Below are positions 45,994 to 55,827 of a stretch of 64,000 nucleotides of DNA, piece by piece. Source of the DNA: RYN-133 sp963708645 (GTDB lineage Bacteria; Actinomycetota; Actinomycetes; Mycobacteriales; Jatrophihabitantaceae). A program made the translations under genes and the position numbers. Where the stretch lies: NCBI GenBank assembly GCA_963708645.1, contig CAVPTA010000010.1:1-64000 (forward strand). Direction: 5' to 3'. A model generated the notes under the pieces. That model saw only the letters and a list, made by a program, of their open reading frames with translations, had not been told where the DNA came from and did not search any database. How positions within the stretch are numbered: the first letter of the stretch is position 1; each line of letters opens with the position of its first letter.

Positions 45994-47472
45994 ATGACCG
46001 CCGCCGGACTCGTGCCGGACGAGTCCCGCCGGCGGCGGCTCGGCGAGCGGCTCGGACCGCGCAGCCTGACGGCGCGGCTGGTCACTGGCGTCGTCGCGCT
46101 GGTCGTTGTGCTCGTCGCGCTCATTGGCGGCGAGCACCTGGTTCTCTCTGCGGTATTTCCTTGATCAGCGCCTGGACCAGCAGCTGCAGTCAACGGTCTC
46201 GCAGGCCTCACTAGCGCAGATTCTGTATGTCCAAGAGCACTCCGGCCCGGTGCGGCCACCGACCGATATATGGCTCGTCGCCCTTTCGCCGACCACAGGA
46301 AACGTCCTCAGCTACGCACCGCCGTCCGCCGGGCTGAGGCAGCTGCACCTCGATCCGGTGCAACGCTCCGTGCTGGCAAGAATGAATGACCGGGACTCGC
46401 GAGAGGTAACAACGACCGACGGCCAGGGTTTGCTCGTCGACCACACGTTCGCGGATTCGCCGTCGGTCAGGAGCCAGCGGTACTCGTCATCGGTCTTTCG
46501 ACCTACGAGGAGCATCGCACGCTGCACCAGTTGATCATCCTCGAATTCATCATCGGCGGTGCCGCAATCCTGATCGCCGTGCTGGCGACGTCCTACGGAG
46601 TGCGGTTCAGCCTGCGGCGTCTGCGACGTGTGACCACCACGGCAAACGAGGTCGCGGCCGAGCTGTCGCCTACCGGCACGGGGCTCGATCGTCGTGTCGA
46701 AGTCGACGACGACACGACCGAGGTCGGTCAGCTCGCGCAGTCGATGAACACGCTGTTGTCCGCTGTCGAAACCCAGTTCGCAGCGCGCCTCGAGAGCGAG
46801 GCGCGGCTGCGCCAGTTCCTCGCCGACGCCTCGCACGAGCTGCGCACCCCGCTGACGTCGATCCGCGGCTACGCCGAGCTCGCCCGCATGCAGCGCGCTG
46901 CCGGCGAAGCGCACGACGACAACCTGTCGCGCATCGAGTCCGAGGGCACCCGGATGTCACGGCTGGTCGAAGACCTGCTGATGCTCGCTCGCGGCGATCG
47001 GAGCGGCGAGCCGGTCATCGAACTGATCGACGTCGCCGAACTTGTCGACGACGCCGTCGCCGGCACGCGCGCCGCGTTCCCCGATCGGCAGATCGACGTC
47101 GACTCAGCTGACGGGCTGCACGTGGTGGGCGATCGCGACCAACTGCTGCGCGCAGTGCGCAACCTGACGACCAACGCCGCGGTGCACACCGCGTCCGAGC
47201 GTCCGATCCGGGCGACGTCCGCGCTGCAGGGCGACTCCGTGGTCATCCAGGTCGTCGACGGCGGTCCGGGCCTGCCGCCGGAGGAAGCAGCGCACGTGTT
47301 CGAGCGGTTCTGGCGCGCCGACAAGGCGCGCAGCCGCGTGCGGGGCGGATCCGGGCTCGGGATGTCGATCGTCGAGTCGATCGTCGCTGCCAACCACGGC
47401 GCGGTCTACTTCGACAGCTCGGTCGAGCACGGCAGCACCGCGACCATCGTGCTCCCGGCAATCAGCGACTGA
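45994..47472 (+). CDS. Sensor histidine kinase (two frameshifts)
   Basis: The ATG at 45994 opens a kinase with membrane helix 1 (LVTGVVALVVVLVALIGG), an external sensor region (LRYFLDQRLDQQLQSTVSQ to about LVIGLSTYEEH), membrane helix 2 (LEFIIGGAAILIAVLATSYGV) and a HAMP linker. The H-box FLADASHELRTPLTSIRGY (His about residue 280) and the ATPase domain follow (NLTTNAAVHT, VVDGGPGLP, RGGSGLGMSIVESIV). Slips near 46125 and 46475 break the frame only in the N-terminal half. The trypsin-like arrangement with a small extracellular loop matches the MprB/TcrY type. It is the cognate kinase of the regulator directly upstream. Confidence 0.92.
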
Positions 47473-48193
47473 GCCGCGCCCGCGCGACGGCTTCGGCGAT
47501 CGGCATCCTGGTGACCGGCCCGTGGCCGGGCAGCACCAGATCGGCGGCCAGCGGCTCGAGCGGATCGAGCGCTGCGACGACGTCGCCGTGGTTGAACATC
47601 GCAGATAGCACTTGCGGACCTTGCACACGCGAGGTCGCGTGCCCGGTGACGAGCCCATCACCCGTGATCACCGCGCCGGCGCCCGGCAGGAAATACGCCG
47701 TGTGACCTGATGTGTGGCCATGTGTCGCTATCGGCACCGGCGCGCCCGGCAGGTCGAGCGGGACGGCGTCCGGAAACGGCTGCGCATGTGGCAGTGACAA
47801 TGGCTTCGTCGCGCCCTTGCGGCTGATCCGCAACGCCCACGGCAACACCCCCGGGCGGGCGATGTTGCGCAGGACGTCGGCGCGGCCGGCCTGCTCGAGA
47901 CGCTCGCGACGGGCATGCGCGACCTCGACCGCATCGGTGAACAGCGGCACGCCGTACCGCTCGTGCAAGTGATTGATCGCACCCATGTGGTCGACGTGTG
48001 CGTGGGTCAACAGCACGGCGCGGAGGTCGTCCGGGCGCAACCCGAGCTCGCTGATCGAGGCGAGCACGGCGTCGGTGTCACCGGGATAGCCCGAGTCGAC
48101 GAGGGTGAGTTCCTTGCCGTCGCGCAGCAGGAACCAGTTGACATCCGTGCCCTGCACAGCGAACACGTCACGGGTGACCTCGGTGACCTCCAT
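47462..48193 (-). CDS. Metallo-beta-lactamase-fold hydrolase
   Basis: The 243-residue protein has the metallo-beta-lactamase metal motif HAHVDHMGA (residues about 66-74). Other conserved points are THGHTSGHTAYFLPGAGAVITGDGLV and LPGHGPVTRMPI. The N terminus reads VTRDVFAVQGTDVNWFLLRDG, like glyoxalase II or related thioester hydrolases. The substrate cannot be told. It converges on the kinase gene with an 11-bp overlap and diverges from hisI, 45 bp away. Confidence 0.88.
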   Translation of the reverse strand: MEVTEVTRDVFAVQGTDVNWFLLRDGKELTLVDSGYPGDTDAVLASISELGLRPDDLRAVLLTHAHVDHMGAINHLHERYGVPLFTDAVEVAHARRERLEQAGRADVLRNIARPGVLPWALRISRKGATKPLSLPHAQPFPDAVPLDLPGAPVPIATHGHTSGHTAYFLPGAGAVITGDGLVTGHATSRVQGPQVLSAMFNHGDVVAALDPLEPLAADLVLPGHGPVTRMPIAEAVARARLSR

Positions 48194-48238
48194 GCACCGA
48201 ACCGTAGGGAGCTTGGCGCGGTTCGGCACAATCGGGGG

Positions 48239-48574
48239 ATGCCGCTCGACCCGCAGATCGCCGCACGCCTCAAGCGTGACGACGCCGGACTGATCGCTGC
48301 AGTCGTGCAGCAGCACGACACCGGCGAGGTGTTGATGGTCGGCTGGATGGACGACGAAGCGCTGCATCGCACGCTGACGACCGGCCGAGCCACGTACTGG
48401 TCGCGTTCGCGTCAGCAGTACTGGGTCAAGGGCGAGACGTCGGGCAACACGCAGCACGTGAAGTCGGTCGCGCTCGACTGCGACGCCGACGCCGTCCTGG
48501 TCAAGGTCGACCAGGTCGGCGGTGCGTGCCACACCGGCGCACACACCTGCTTCGATCGCGACGTGATTTTGTGA
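48239..48574 (+). CDS. hisI: Phosphoribosyl-AMP cyclohydrolase
   Basis: HisI opens the adenine ring of PR-AMP in the third step of histidine synthesis and needs zinc. The 111-residue product has VLMVGWMDDEALHRTL, ATYWSRSRQQYWVKGETSGN, LDCDADAVLVKV with a zinc Cys, and GGACHTGAHTCF with two more. No fused HisE domain is present. It is separated from hisF by about 5.5 kb of unrelated genes but directly overlaps trpE, so histidine and tryptophan genes are joined here as in Mycobacterium. Confidence 0.96.
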   Translation: MPLDPQIAARLKRDDAGLIAAVVQQHDTGEVLMVGWMDDEALHRTLTTGRATYWSRSRQQYWVKGETSGNTQHVKSVALDCDADAVLVKVDQVGGACHTGAHTCFDRDVIL

Positions 48575-50067
48575 TCGATCGCGCCGCGCTCGACGAGCTC
48601 AAACACACGCACCGGCTCGTCCCGATCACGCGCACCCTGTTCGCCGACACCGAGACACCCGTCGGCGTCTACCGCAAGCTCTCGGGCGGACGGCCTGGCA
48701 CGTTCCTGCTCGAATCCGCCGAGCCGGGCCGGTCGTTCAGCCGCTGGTCGTTCATCGGGGTGCGCGCCTGCGCGACCCTCAGCGCGCACGGAGATGACGC
48801 GGTGTGGACGGGCGACGTCCCGGCAGGCCTGCCGCTGCAAGGCAATCCGCTCACCGTTCTCGCGCAGTCGTGGCGTGCGGTGCGTTCGCCGCGGTTGCCA
48901 GGACTACCGCCGCTCGCAGGCGGGTTCGTCGGTTATCTCGGCTACGACGTAGTGCGCCATCTCGAGCCGCTGCCGTCGATAGCGCGCGACGACCTCGGCC
49001 TGCCGCAGCTGACAATGCTGCTGGTCACCGATCTCGCCGCGTTCGACCATCACGAATGCAGCGTCGTGCTGATCGCGAATGCGGTCATCGCTGCCGACAT
49101 GACCGCGGCGCAGCTCGACGCGGCATACGCCGACGCGATGGAGCGACTCGACAGCATGCAGGCCGACCTCGCGACGCCCACACCGCCCTCGCTGTCGACC
49201 GTGGCGCGCGCAGTGACCCGGGCGAACCGAAGTCGACGTGCGCGCCGGGTGAGTACCAGGAAATGGTGCGCCGCTGCATCGAATACGTGCGCGCCGGCGA
49301 GGTGTTCCAGATCCTGCCCGGGCCAACGGTTCCAGGTCGACACGGCCGCTGACCCGCTCGACGTGTATCGCGTGCTACGCACGCTCAATCCGTCGCCATA
49401 CATGTACTTCCTGCATCTGGACGGACTCGATCTCGTCGGATGCAGTCCCGAAGCGCTGGTGACCGTGCACGGACGTGAGGCGACGATCCATCCGATCGCC
49501 GGGACTCGCAAACGCGGTGACACCGCAGAGCGTGACGCTGAACTGATCGCCGAACTGCTCAGCGACCCGAAGGAACGGGCTGAGCACGTCATGCTCGTCG
49601 ATCTCGCCCGCAACGATCTCGGTCGCGTCTGCACGCCCGGGTCGGTGAACGTCGTCGAGTTCGGCGTCGTCGAGAAGTACAGCAACGTGTCGCACATCGT
49701 TTCGACGGTCACGGGCGAGGTCCGCGCCGAGTTCGACGCGTTCGACGTGTTCGTCTCGGCGTTCCCGCACGGCACGGTGACCGGGGCGCCGAAGGTGCGC
49801 GCGATGCAACTCATCGACGAGCTCGAACCGGTACGCCGCGGCATCTACAGCGGCGCGCTCGGCTACCTCGACCCCGCCGGCGACATCGACATGGCCATCT
49901 GCTTCCGCACCGCCGTCATGGTCGACGGGACGGCGTACGTCCAGGCGGGAGCAGGGGTCGTGGCCGACAGCAAGCCGGAGCTCGAAGAACTCGAGACACG
50001 CAACAAAGCGCGCGCCGTCTTGCAGGCGATCGCGACGGCAGAGACATTGCGTCCCGTCCAGCGATGA
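48571..50067 (+). CDS. trpE: Anthranilate synthase component I (internal frame slip)
   Basis: TrpE converts chorismate to anthranilate with ammonia from TrpG and is normally feedback-inhibited by tryptophan. The GTG at 48571 overlaps the hisI stop. The N-terminal half contains FLLESAEPGRSFSRWSFIGV, the tryptophan-binding LLES region. The catalytic half holds PSPYMYFLHL, GCSPEALVTVHG, IAGTRKRGDT, LVDLARNDLGRVC, FPHGTVTGAPK and IYSGALGYLD. Two compensating slips near 49235 and 49320 put about 30 residues in the wrong frame; the correct reading is PGEYQEMVRRCIEYVRAGEV. The open frame therefore looks intact but contains a false segment. Confidence 0.95.
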   Translation: MIDRAALDELKHTHRLVPITRTLFADTETPVGVYRKLSGGRPGTFLLESAEPGRSFSRWSFIGVRACATLSAHGDDAVWTGDVPAGLPLQGNPLTVLAQSWRAVRSPRLPGLPPLAGGFVGYLGYDVVRHLEPLPSIARDDLGLPQLTMLLVTDLAAFDHHECSVVLIANAVIAADMTAAQLDAAYADAMERLDSMQADLATPTPPSLSTVARAVTRANRSRRARRVSTRKWCAAASNTCAPARCSRSCPGQRFQVDTAADPLDVYRVLRTLNPSPYMYFLHLDGLDLVGCSPEALVTVHGREATIHPIAGTRKRGDTAERDAELIAELLSDPKERAEHVMLVDLARNDLGRVCTPGSVNVVEFGVVEKYSNVSHIVSTVTGEVRAEFDAFDVFVSAFPHGTVTGAPKVRAMQLIDELEPVRRGIYSGALGYLDPAGDIDMAICFRTAVMVDGTAYVQAGAGVVADSKPELEELETRNKARAVLQAIATAETLRPVQR

Positions 50068-50657
50068 AGGCCTTCGCCGCGGCACTTGTCGCGCAAATCA
50101 TCGGCGCTGCTGCAGTGCTGCTCATCGCCACCCGCGAATGGCAGACGATCACGACCGCGCGTCCGCATCCGTTCACCGACGACGTGGTCGGTGTATCGGG
50201 CCGCACGGTCGACGGTGCGGTGACGGCACTCGCGCTGGTTGCACTCGCCGGGGTCGTCGCGATCATTGCGACGAAAGGCATCGCGCGGCGCGTGATCGGC
50301 GGACTGGTGGCCGCGAGCGGAGTCGCCCTCATCTGGCGCATCGTCACCGCGATACCTGCGGTCGACGCCGCTCGCGCGCGCGACCTCGTCCGCGCCGCCC
50401 ACCCGCAAGTTGCCGGAACTCCGCACGTGGCCACACACGTCATATGGGGGTTGCTCTCGCTGCTCGGTGCCGTGCTCGTGCTTGTCGCCGGATTGCTCAC
50501 CGCGCTGCGCGGCGGCGAGTGGGCCGGCCTGTCAGCCCGCTACGAGCGGCGCGAGATCGACCCGGAACAGGCCCGAGCACGCGCGGACGCATCGTTGTGG
50601 ACCGCGCTCGAACGCGGCGACGATCCGACCGAGCACGACCCACGGGAGGCGCACTGA
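50064..50657 (+). CDS. Trp-operon-associated membrane protein
   Basis: The 197-residue protein overlaps trpE by 4 bp. It has four membrane helices: VAQIIGAAAVLLIATREW, ALALVALAGVVAIIATKG, VIGGLVAASGVALIWRIV and HVIWGLLSLLGAVLVLVAGL. A polar tail (ERREIDPEQARARADASLWTAL) follows. The layout and position between trpE and trpC match the Trp-associated transmembrane family (like Rv1610) found in mycobacteria and relatives. Its function is unknown, possibly transport or localisation linked to tryptophan. Confidence 0.85.
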   Translation: MKAFAAALVAQIIGAAAVLLIATREWQTITTARPHPFTDDVVGVSGRTVDGAVTALALVALAGVVAIIATKGIARRVIGGLVAASGVALIWRIVTAIPAVDAARARDLVRAAHPQVAGTPHVATHVIWGLLSLLGAVLVLVAGLLTALRGGEWAGLSARYERREIDPEQARARADASLWTALERGDDPTEHDPREAH

Positions 50658-50727
50658 GCTGCGGCGGTTAAGCTCATACCGGACGGAACAACCGCCGAAC
50701 CAGTCTTGCCGCGGAGGGGTTGACATC

Positions 50728-51576
50728 GTGAGCGACGTGCCTGGCAGAGACTCCGCGAGCACGTCCGACGACGTGCTCGCCGAGATCCTCGCCGGTGTCC
50801 GCGACGACCTCGCCACTCGCGAGGCGGCGCTGCCGCTCGACGAGGTCAAGGAACGGGCGGCCGCCGCGCGTCCGGCCGTGGACGGGCTGGCCGCGCTACG
50901 TGCGCCCGGGGTCGGCGTGATCGCAGAGGTCAAGCGACGCAGCCCGTCCAAAGGTGCGCTGGCCACAATCAACGATCCGGCCGCTCTCGCAGTCGAATAC
51001 GAGTCCGGCGGGGCTCGCATGATCAGCGTACTGACCGAGCAACGCCGCTTCGGTGGTTCGCTCGCCGACCTCGACGCCGTGCGTGCACGCGTTCAGGTTC
51101 CCGTACTACGCAAGGATTTCGTCGTCAGCTCCTATCAGGTCCACGAGGCACGTGCGCACGGTGCAGACGTGCTGTTGCTGATCGTCGCGGCCCTCGAGCA
51201 GAACGCCTTGGTCGGGCTGCGCGAGCGCATCGAGTCGCTCGGCATGACCGCACTCGTCGAGGTGCACACCGAGGACGAAGCCTCGCGTGCGATCGATGCC
51301 GGCGCCCAGGTGATCGGCGTGAACGCCCGCAACCTGAAGACCCTCGAAGTCGACCGATCGACGTTCGAACGCATCGCTCCCGGATTGCCCAGCGACGTCG
51401 TCAAGATCGCCGAGTCGGGGGTTCGTGGCCCGCTCGATCTGATCGAGTACGCCGCGGCCGGAGCAGATGCCGTCCTCGTCGGCGAAAACCTCGTCACCAC
51501 CTCCGACCCGCGCCACGCGGTCGCCGAGCTGGTCACAGCCGGTGCGCATCCGGCGACCCCGCGTCGCGCCCGCTGA
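50728..51576 (+). CDS. trpC: Indole-3-glycerol phosphate synthase
   Basis: TrpC closes the indole ring from CdRP. The GTG at 50728 follows GCGGAGGGG. The 282-residue barrel has VIAEVKRRSPSKGAL (catalytic Glu and Lys), MISVLTEQRRFGGSLADL, VPVLRKDFVVSSYQV (catalytic Lys), VIGVNARNLKTLEVD and IAESGVRGPLDL. There is no fused TrpF domain, consistent with PriA supplying that step. The 70-bp gap before it may hold a promoter, but no strong box is visible. Confidence 0.96.
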   Translation: MSDVPGRDSASTSDDVLAEILAGVRDDLATREAALPLDEVKERAAAARPAVDGLAALRAPGVGVIAEVKRRSPSKGALATINDPAALAVEYESGGARMISVLTEQRRFGGSLADLDAVRARVQVPVLRKDFVVSSYQVHEARAHGADVLLLIVAALEQNALVGLRERIESLGMTALVEVHTEDEASRAIDAGAQVIGVNARNLKTLEVDRSTFERIAPGLPSDVVKIAESGVRGPLDLIEYAAAGADAVLVGENLVTTSDPRHAVAELVTAGAHPATPRRAR

Positions 51577-51578
51577 TC

Positions 51579-52238
51579 GTGATGAACCCCGATCCACGCG
51601 ACTCGATCAGTACGCACGACCCGGACACTCAGCCGCTGCGGGCCGTCGACACACATGAACGCCAGCGTGCGGCGATCGTGCTCGGCGTGATCGCGATCGT
51701 TGCGCTGATCATCGTCGGCATCATGGTCGCCGTGCTCGGCTCGAGCAACAACAACACCACCACGACGACCAACGGTCACCCCACCGGCCCGCCGGTCAGC
51801 CTCATCAGCCCGTCGGGCAAGCACCCGTCCGGGCACGCGACGAAACCGCACCCGAACAACCACAGCACCCAGCCACACAGCAGCCCCAACAACGCACCGG
51901 TGTCCTGCCCCAGCGCGGCGCCGTGCGATCTGCCCGACGACGTGGGCAATGCAATTGCGGCTCTCAACAGCTACCGCATGCAGCACGGCAAGCCGGCGGT
52001 TCACGGCGCGGTGACCCAGGCCGCCCGCACGTGCGCCGTGACGTCGGGCAACACCTGCCCCAACGGGTTCTATTGGGAACCCGTCGGGCGCAGCGGACGC
52101 CAGATGATCCAGAAGATTGCCGCGAACGGCGGAGACAGCTGGCTGCTCGACGACCGCATGACCTCAGTGCAGGTCGGTTGGGCCTACATCCCGTCGTCGA
52201 AGAGCTTCGAGTGCGCGCTCGTGTCGAACGCGCCCTGA
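51579..52238 (+). CDS. Membrane-anchored protein with CAP/SCP-like domain
   Basis: A GTG at 51579, 2 bp after trpC, gives 219 residues: a short cytoplasmic part, one membrane helix (VLGVIAIVALIIVGIMVAVLG), a linker rich in Asn, Thr, His and Pro (SNNNTTTTTNG, KPHPNNHSTQ), and a C-terminal domain beginning NAIAALNSYRMQHGKPAVHG. That helix resembles the first helix of CAP/SCP (PR-1) domains, but the domain is shorter and lacks a clear second His. It includes four cysteines (CPSAAPC, CAVTSGNTC). It should face the cell exterior. Its place among trp genes is probably chance. Confidence 0.6.
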   Translation: MMNPDPRDSISTHDPDTQPLRAVDTHERQRAAIVLGVIAIVALIIVGIMVAVLGSSNNNTTTTTNGHPTGPPVSLISPSGKHPSGHATKPHPNNHSTQPHSSPNNAPVSCPSAAPCDLPDDVGNAIAALNSYRMQHGKPAVHGAVTQAARTCAVTSGNTCPNGFYWEPVGRSGRQMIQKIAANGGDSWLLDDRMTSVQVGWAYIPSSKSFECALVSNAP

Positions 52239-52251
52239 CCGGGCGACAAAG

Positions 52252-53097
52252 CTAGTGCTCGGCCTGCGCTCGGAACGTGCGCGTCACCGCACCGGTCTCT
52301 GACAGGGACGGACCGAGGGTCGGGTCGAAGAGCAAGACCACGCCGAGCGTGTCGGCATCGGCCCACACGCCGACCGTCGCATCGACGCCACCGAAATGCA
52401 CCGCGCTGCAGCGCAGCGATCCGCCCAACGGCCCCGAGTCGACCGTCAGCGAGTTGATCACGGCCCCGGCGCCCGCGAGTACCTGGGTGGTCACCTCTGC
52501 TGCGTTCTCGTTGTGGAGTTGGCGCCCGATCGCCGGACTGTCCGCCGCGTCGAATCCGACGAACAGCGCGGTCGGGGGCGACTGCGTCCCGCGCGCGTAG
52601 ATGGCGATCTTGGCGTTGACCAGATCGGAGTGCGGGATCGATCCGAAGGTGCCGTTGTTGCCGAAGATCGAGTTGATGTGAGCACCGCTGACGGTCGACA
52701 CCCGGACGTACTCTCCTGCCGTGTCGGGCAGGCTCAGGCTGCGTCGCGTCGGGCCGGCGGCGCCGGCCGTCAACGCGGCAATGACCGCCGCCAGGGCCAG
52801 GACAACCACGGCCACAACGCCGATCGTGCGGCGCCGGGTGTTGCGGTCGACGTGCTGGTGGACCACAGGCACCGGCGGCATAGTGCCCATTGGCGCGATC
52901 GGTTGCATGGTGGGCATGGGCGCGACCGGTTGCATGGTGGGCATGGGCACGACCGGCTGCATCGGCGAGGTCGGGTAGGTCGTGTGCCCGAGGACGAAGT
53001 ACTCGTTCAGCGGTGCGGTTCGCAACGAGGGCGGGGCGAACGGTTGCGGTGGCTCATACGGCGGTGCAGGGGGCTGCCACTGCACGCCGTCGTCCAC
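52252..53097 (-). CDS. Single-pass membrane protein with Pro/Met repeat N terminus
   Basis: A GTG at 53097 gives 281 residues. The cytoplasmic N terminus is rich in Pro and has repeats of MQPVAPMPT type (three units of 30 bp at about 52886-52966), followed by HVDRNTRRRT. One membrane helix (IGVVAVVVLALAAVIAALTAG) then leads to an external domain, about residues 115-281, with SIFGNNGTFGSIPHSDLVNA and VVLLFDPTLGPSLSETGAV. No family was recognised. It is divergent from trpB and splits trpC from trpB. Confidence 0.65.
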   Translation of the reverse strand: MDDGVQWQPPAPPYEPPQPFAPPSLRTAPLNEYFVLGHTTYPTSPMQPVVPMPTMQPVAPMPTMQPIAPMGTMPPVPVVHQHVDRNTRRRTIGVVAVVVLALAAVIAALTAGAAGPTRRSLSLPDTAGEYVRVSTVSGAHINSIFGNNGTFGSIPHSDLVNAKIAIYARGTQSPPTALFVGFDAADSPAIGRQLHNENAAEVTTQVLAGAGAVINSLTVDSGPLGGSLRCSAVHFGGVDATVGVWADADTLGVVLLFDPTLGPSLSETGAVTRTFRAQAEH

Positions 53098-53117
53098 AGG
53101 TCAACGGTAGCGGCGGC

Positions 53118-53177
53118 TAGACTCCGATGCATGCAGGTGATCTCGAGCGGGCGATGGCAGGCGTGACGATCCGTCAC
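53118..53177 (+). promoter_or_regulatory. Candidate trpBA promoter and Trp-containing leader peptide
   Basis: A good -10 box, TAGACT (53118-53123), lies 7 bp before an ATG at 53131 that encodes an 11-residue peptide, MQVISSGRWQA, stopping at 53164-53166. The single Trp codon is third from the end. A small perfect hairpin, GTGACG-ATC-CGTCAC (53163-53177), overlaps the stop. A second ATG at 53127 opens a 29-codon frame that ends in ATGA over the trpB start. Either could couple trpB translation to charged tRNA-Trp. No -35 box is evident. Confidence 0.4.
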
Positions 53178-53212
53178 CACCTCGTCCCTTCTCACCTGTC
53201 TGGAGTTCCGGC

Positions 53213-54480
<1,268 letters not shown>

Positions 54481-54484
<4 letters not shown>

Positions 54485-55278
54485 GCGCCGTATCCGACGT
54501 CCTGGCCAAGTGCCGTGCCGACAACAGGGCAGCATTGATCGGCTACCTGCCGGTCGGATACCCGTCGGTCGAGGTGTCGATCGACGCGCTGCGCGCACTC
54601 GTCGACGGCGGGTGCGACATCGTCGAGGTCGGCGTCCCGTACAGCGACCCGGTGATGGACGGACCGACGATCCAGCGGGCAACCGAAGCCGCCGTCCGGG
54701 CCGGGGTCGGCCTGCGCGACGTGTTCGGCGCAGTGCGTGCAGTCGCCGATGCCGGCGCCGCGGCGGTGACGATGGGGTACTGGAACCAGGTCGAGCGATT
54801 CGGCGTATCCGCTTACGCCGCAGCACTTTCTGACGCCGGGGGATCGGGAGCGATCACGCCGGACCTGATCCCCGAAGAAGCCGGCGAGTGGATCGCGGCC
54901 AGCGACGAGCACGACCTCGATCGCATCTTCCTCATCGCGCCGTCGTCGACCGATGCGCGCATCGTCTCGACGGCAGCAGCCTCGCGCGGATTCGTCTATG
55001 CCGCCGCCGTGATGGGCGTGACCGGCGCCCGCGACGCCGTCAGTGACACCGCGGCGACGCTCGTCGACCGCATCCGCACGCTCGCCCCTGACACCGCGGT
55101 TTGCGTCGGGCTGGGTGTGTCGACCGGCGCGCAGGCCGCACAGGTCGCGGGCTTCGCCGACGGGGTGATCGTGGGCTCGGCACTCGTGCGGCGCCTGCTC
55201 GACTCGCCGGATGCATCGGGGGTCGACGCGGTGCGTGCGTTGGCGGCCGAGCTGGCAGAGGGCGTCCGCCGGCGTTGA
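54481..55278 (+). CDS. trpA: Tryptophan synthase alpha subunit
   Basis: TrpA releases indole from indole-3-glycerol phosphate and passes it through a tunnel to TrpB. The GTG at 54481 overlaps the trpB stop. The 265-residue barrel has LIGYLPVGYPSVEVSIDAL, DIVEVGVPYSDPVMDGPTIQ with catalytic Glu and Asp, GVSAYAAALSDAGGSGAITP, FVYAAAVMGVTGAR and GLGVSTGAQAAQVAGFADGVIVGSA. The stop TGA overlaps a TTG start for the acetyltransferase. Confidence 0.97.
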
Positions 55279-55820
55279 GAATCTCGGGCAGCCGCTGTGA
55301 GCTGCGTGACTGGACCTCTGGCGATGTCGCGCTCTACCGCGAATGGCTGCGACCCGAGCACGACTGGCACGACACGAACGGGCCGTACTTCGGCCGTCCG
55401 AACGATGCCGAGGCCGACCGCGCGGCTGCGCGTGCCCGCGAGATGTTGTTCGCCCCGCCGACGCCGCGCACCATGCTGGTGGTCTGCACGCCCGACGACG
55501 ACCACCTGATCGGCATGGTCAACTGGTACTGGGAGTGCCGCGAGACCGACTGGCGCCGCGTCGGTATCGGGCTCTACGAACCTGCGGCTCGCGGCAAAGG
55601 CATCGGCACCGAGGCGCTGCGGCTGTGGACCACCTACCTGTTCGACACGACCGACGCGTTGCGGCTGGATCTGTCGACCTACTCGGGCAATCCGGCGATG
55701 TGCCGGGCCGCCGAGGGCGCCGGGTACGTGCTCGAAGGACGGCTGCGCAACGCGCGCCGCTGGAGCGGCGGCGTCCACGACGCAATGATCTACGCCGCGC
55801 ATCGCGATGACTGGAGATAG
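55275..55820 (+). CDS. GNAT-family acetyltransferase
   Basis: A TTG at 55275 overlapping the trpA stop (TTGA) gives 181 residues. The GNAT fold shows in LIGMVNWYWECRETDWRRVG (strand 4), the acetyl-CoA-binding GLYEPAARGKGIGTEALRLW and LDLSTYSGNPAMCRAAEGAGY, with EGRLRNARRWSGGVHDAMIY at the end. This is the RimJ/RimL-like group that acetylates N-terminal amines of proteins or small molecules; the substrate is unknown. Translation is probably coupled to trpA. Confidence 0.85.
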   Translation: MRISGSRCELRDWTSGDVALYREWLRPEHDWHDTNGPYFGRPNDAEADRAAARAREMLFAPPTPRTMLVVCTPDDDHLIGMVNWYWECRETDWRRVGIGLYEPAARGKGIGTEALRLWTTYLFDTTDALRLDLSTYSGNPAMCRAAEGAGYVLEGRLRNARRWSGGVHDAMIYAAHRDDWR

Positions 55821-55827
55821 CACCGCT

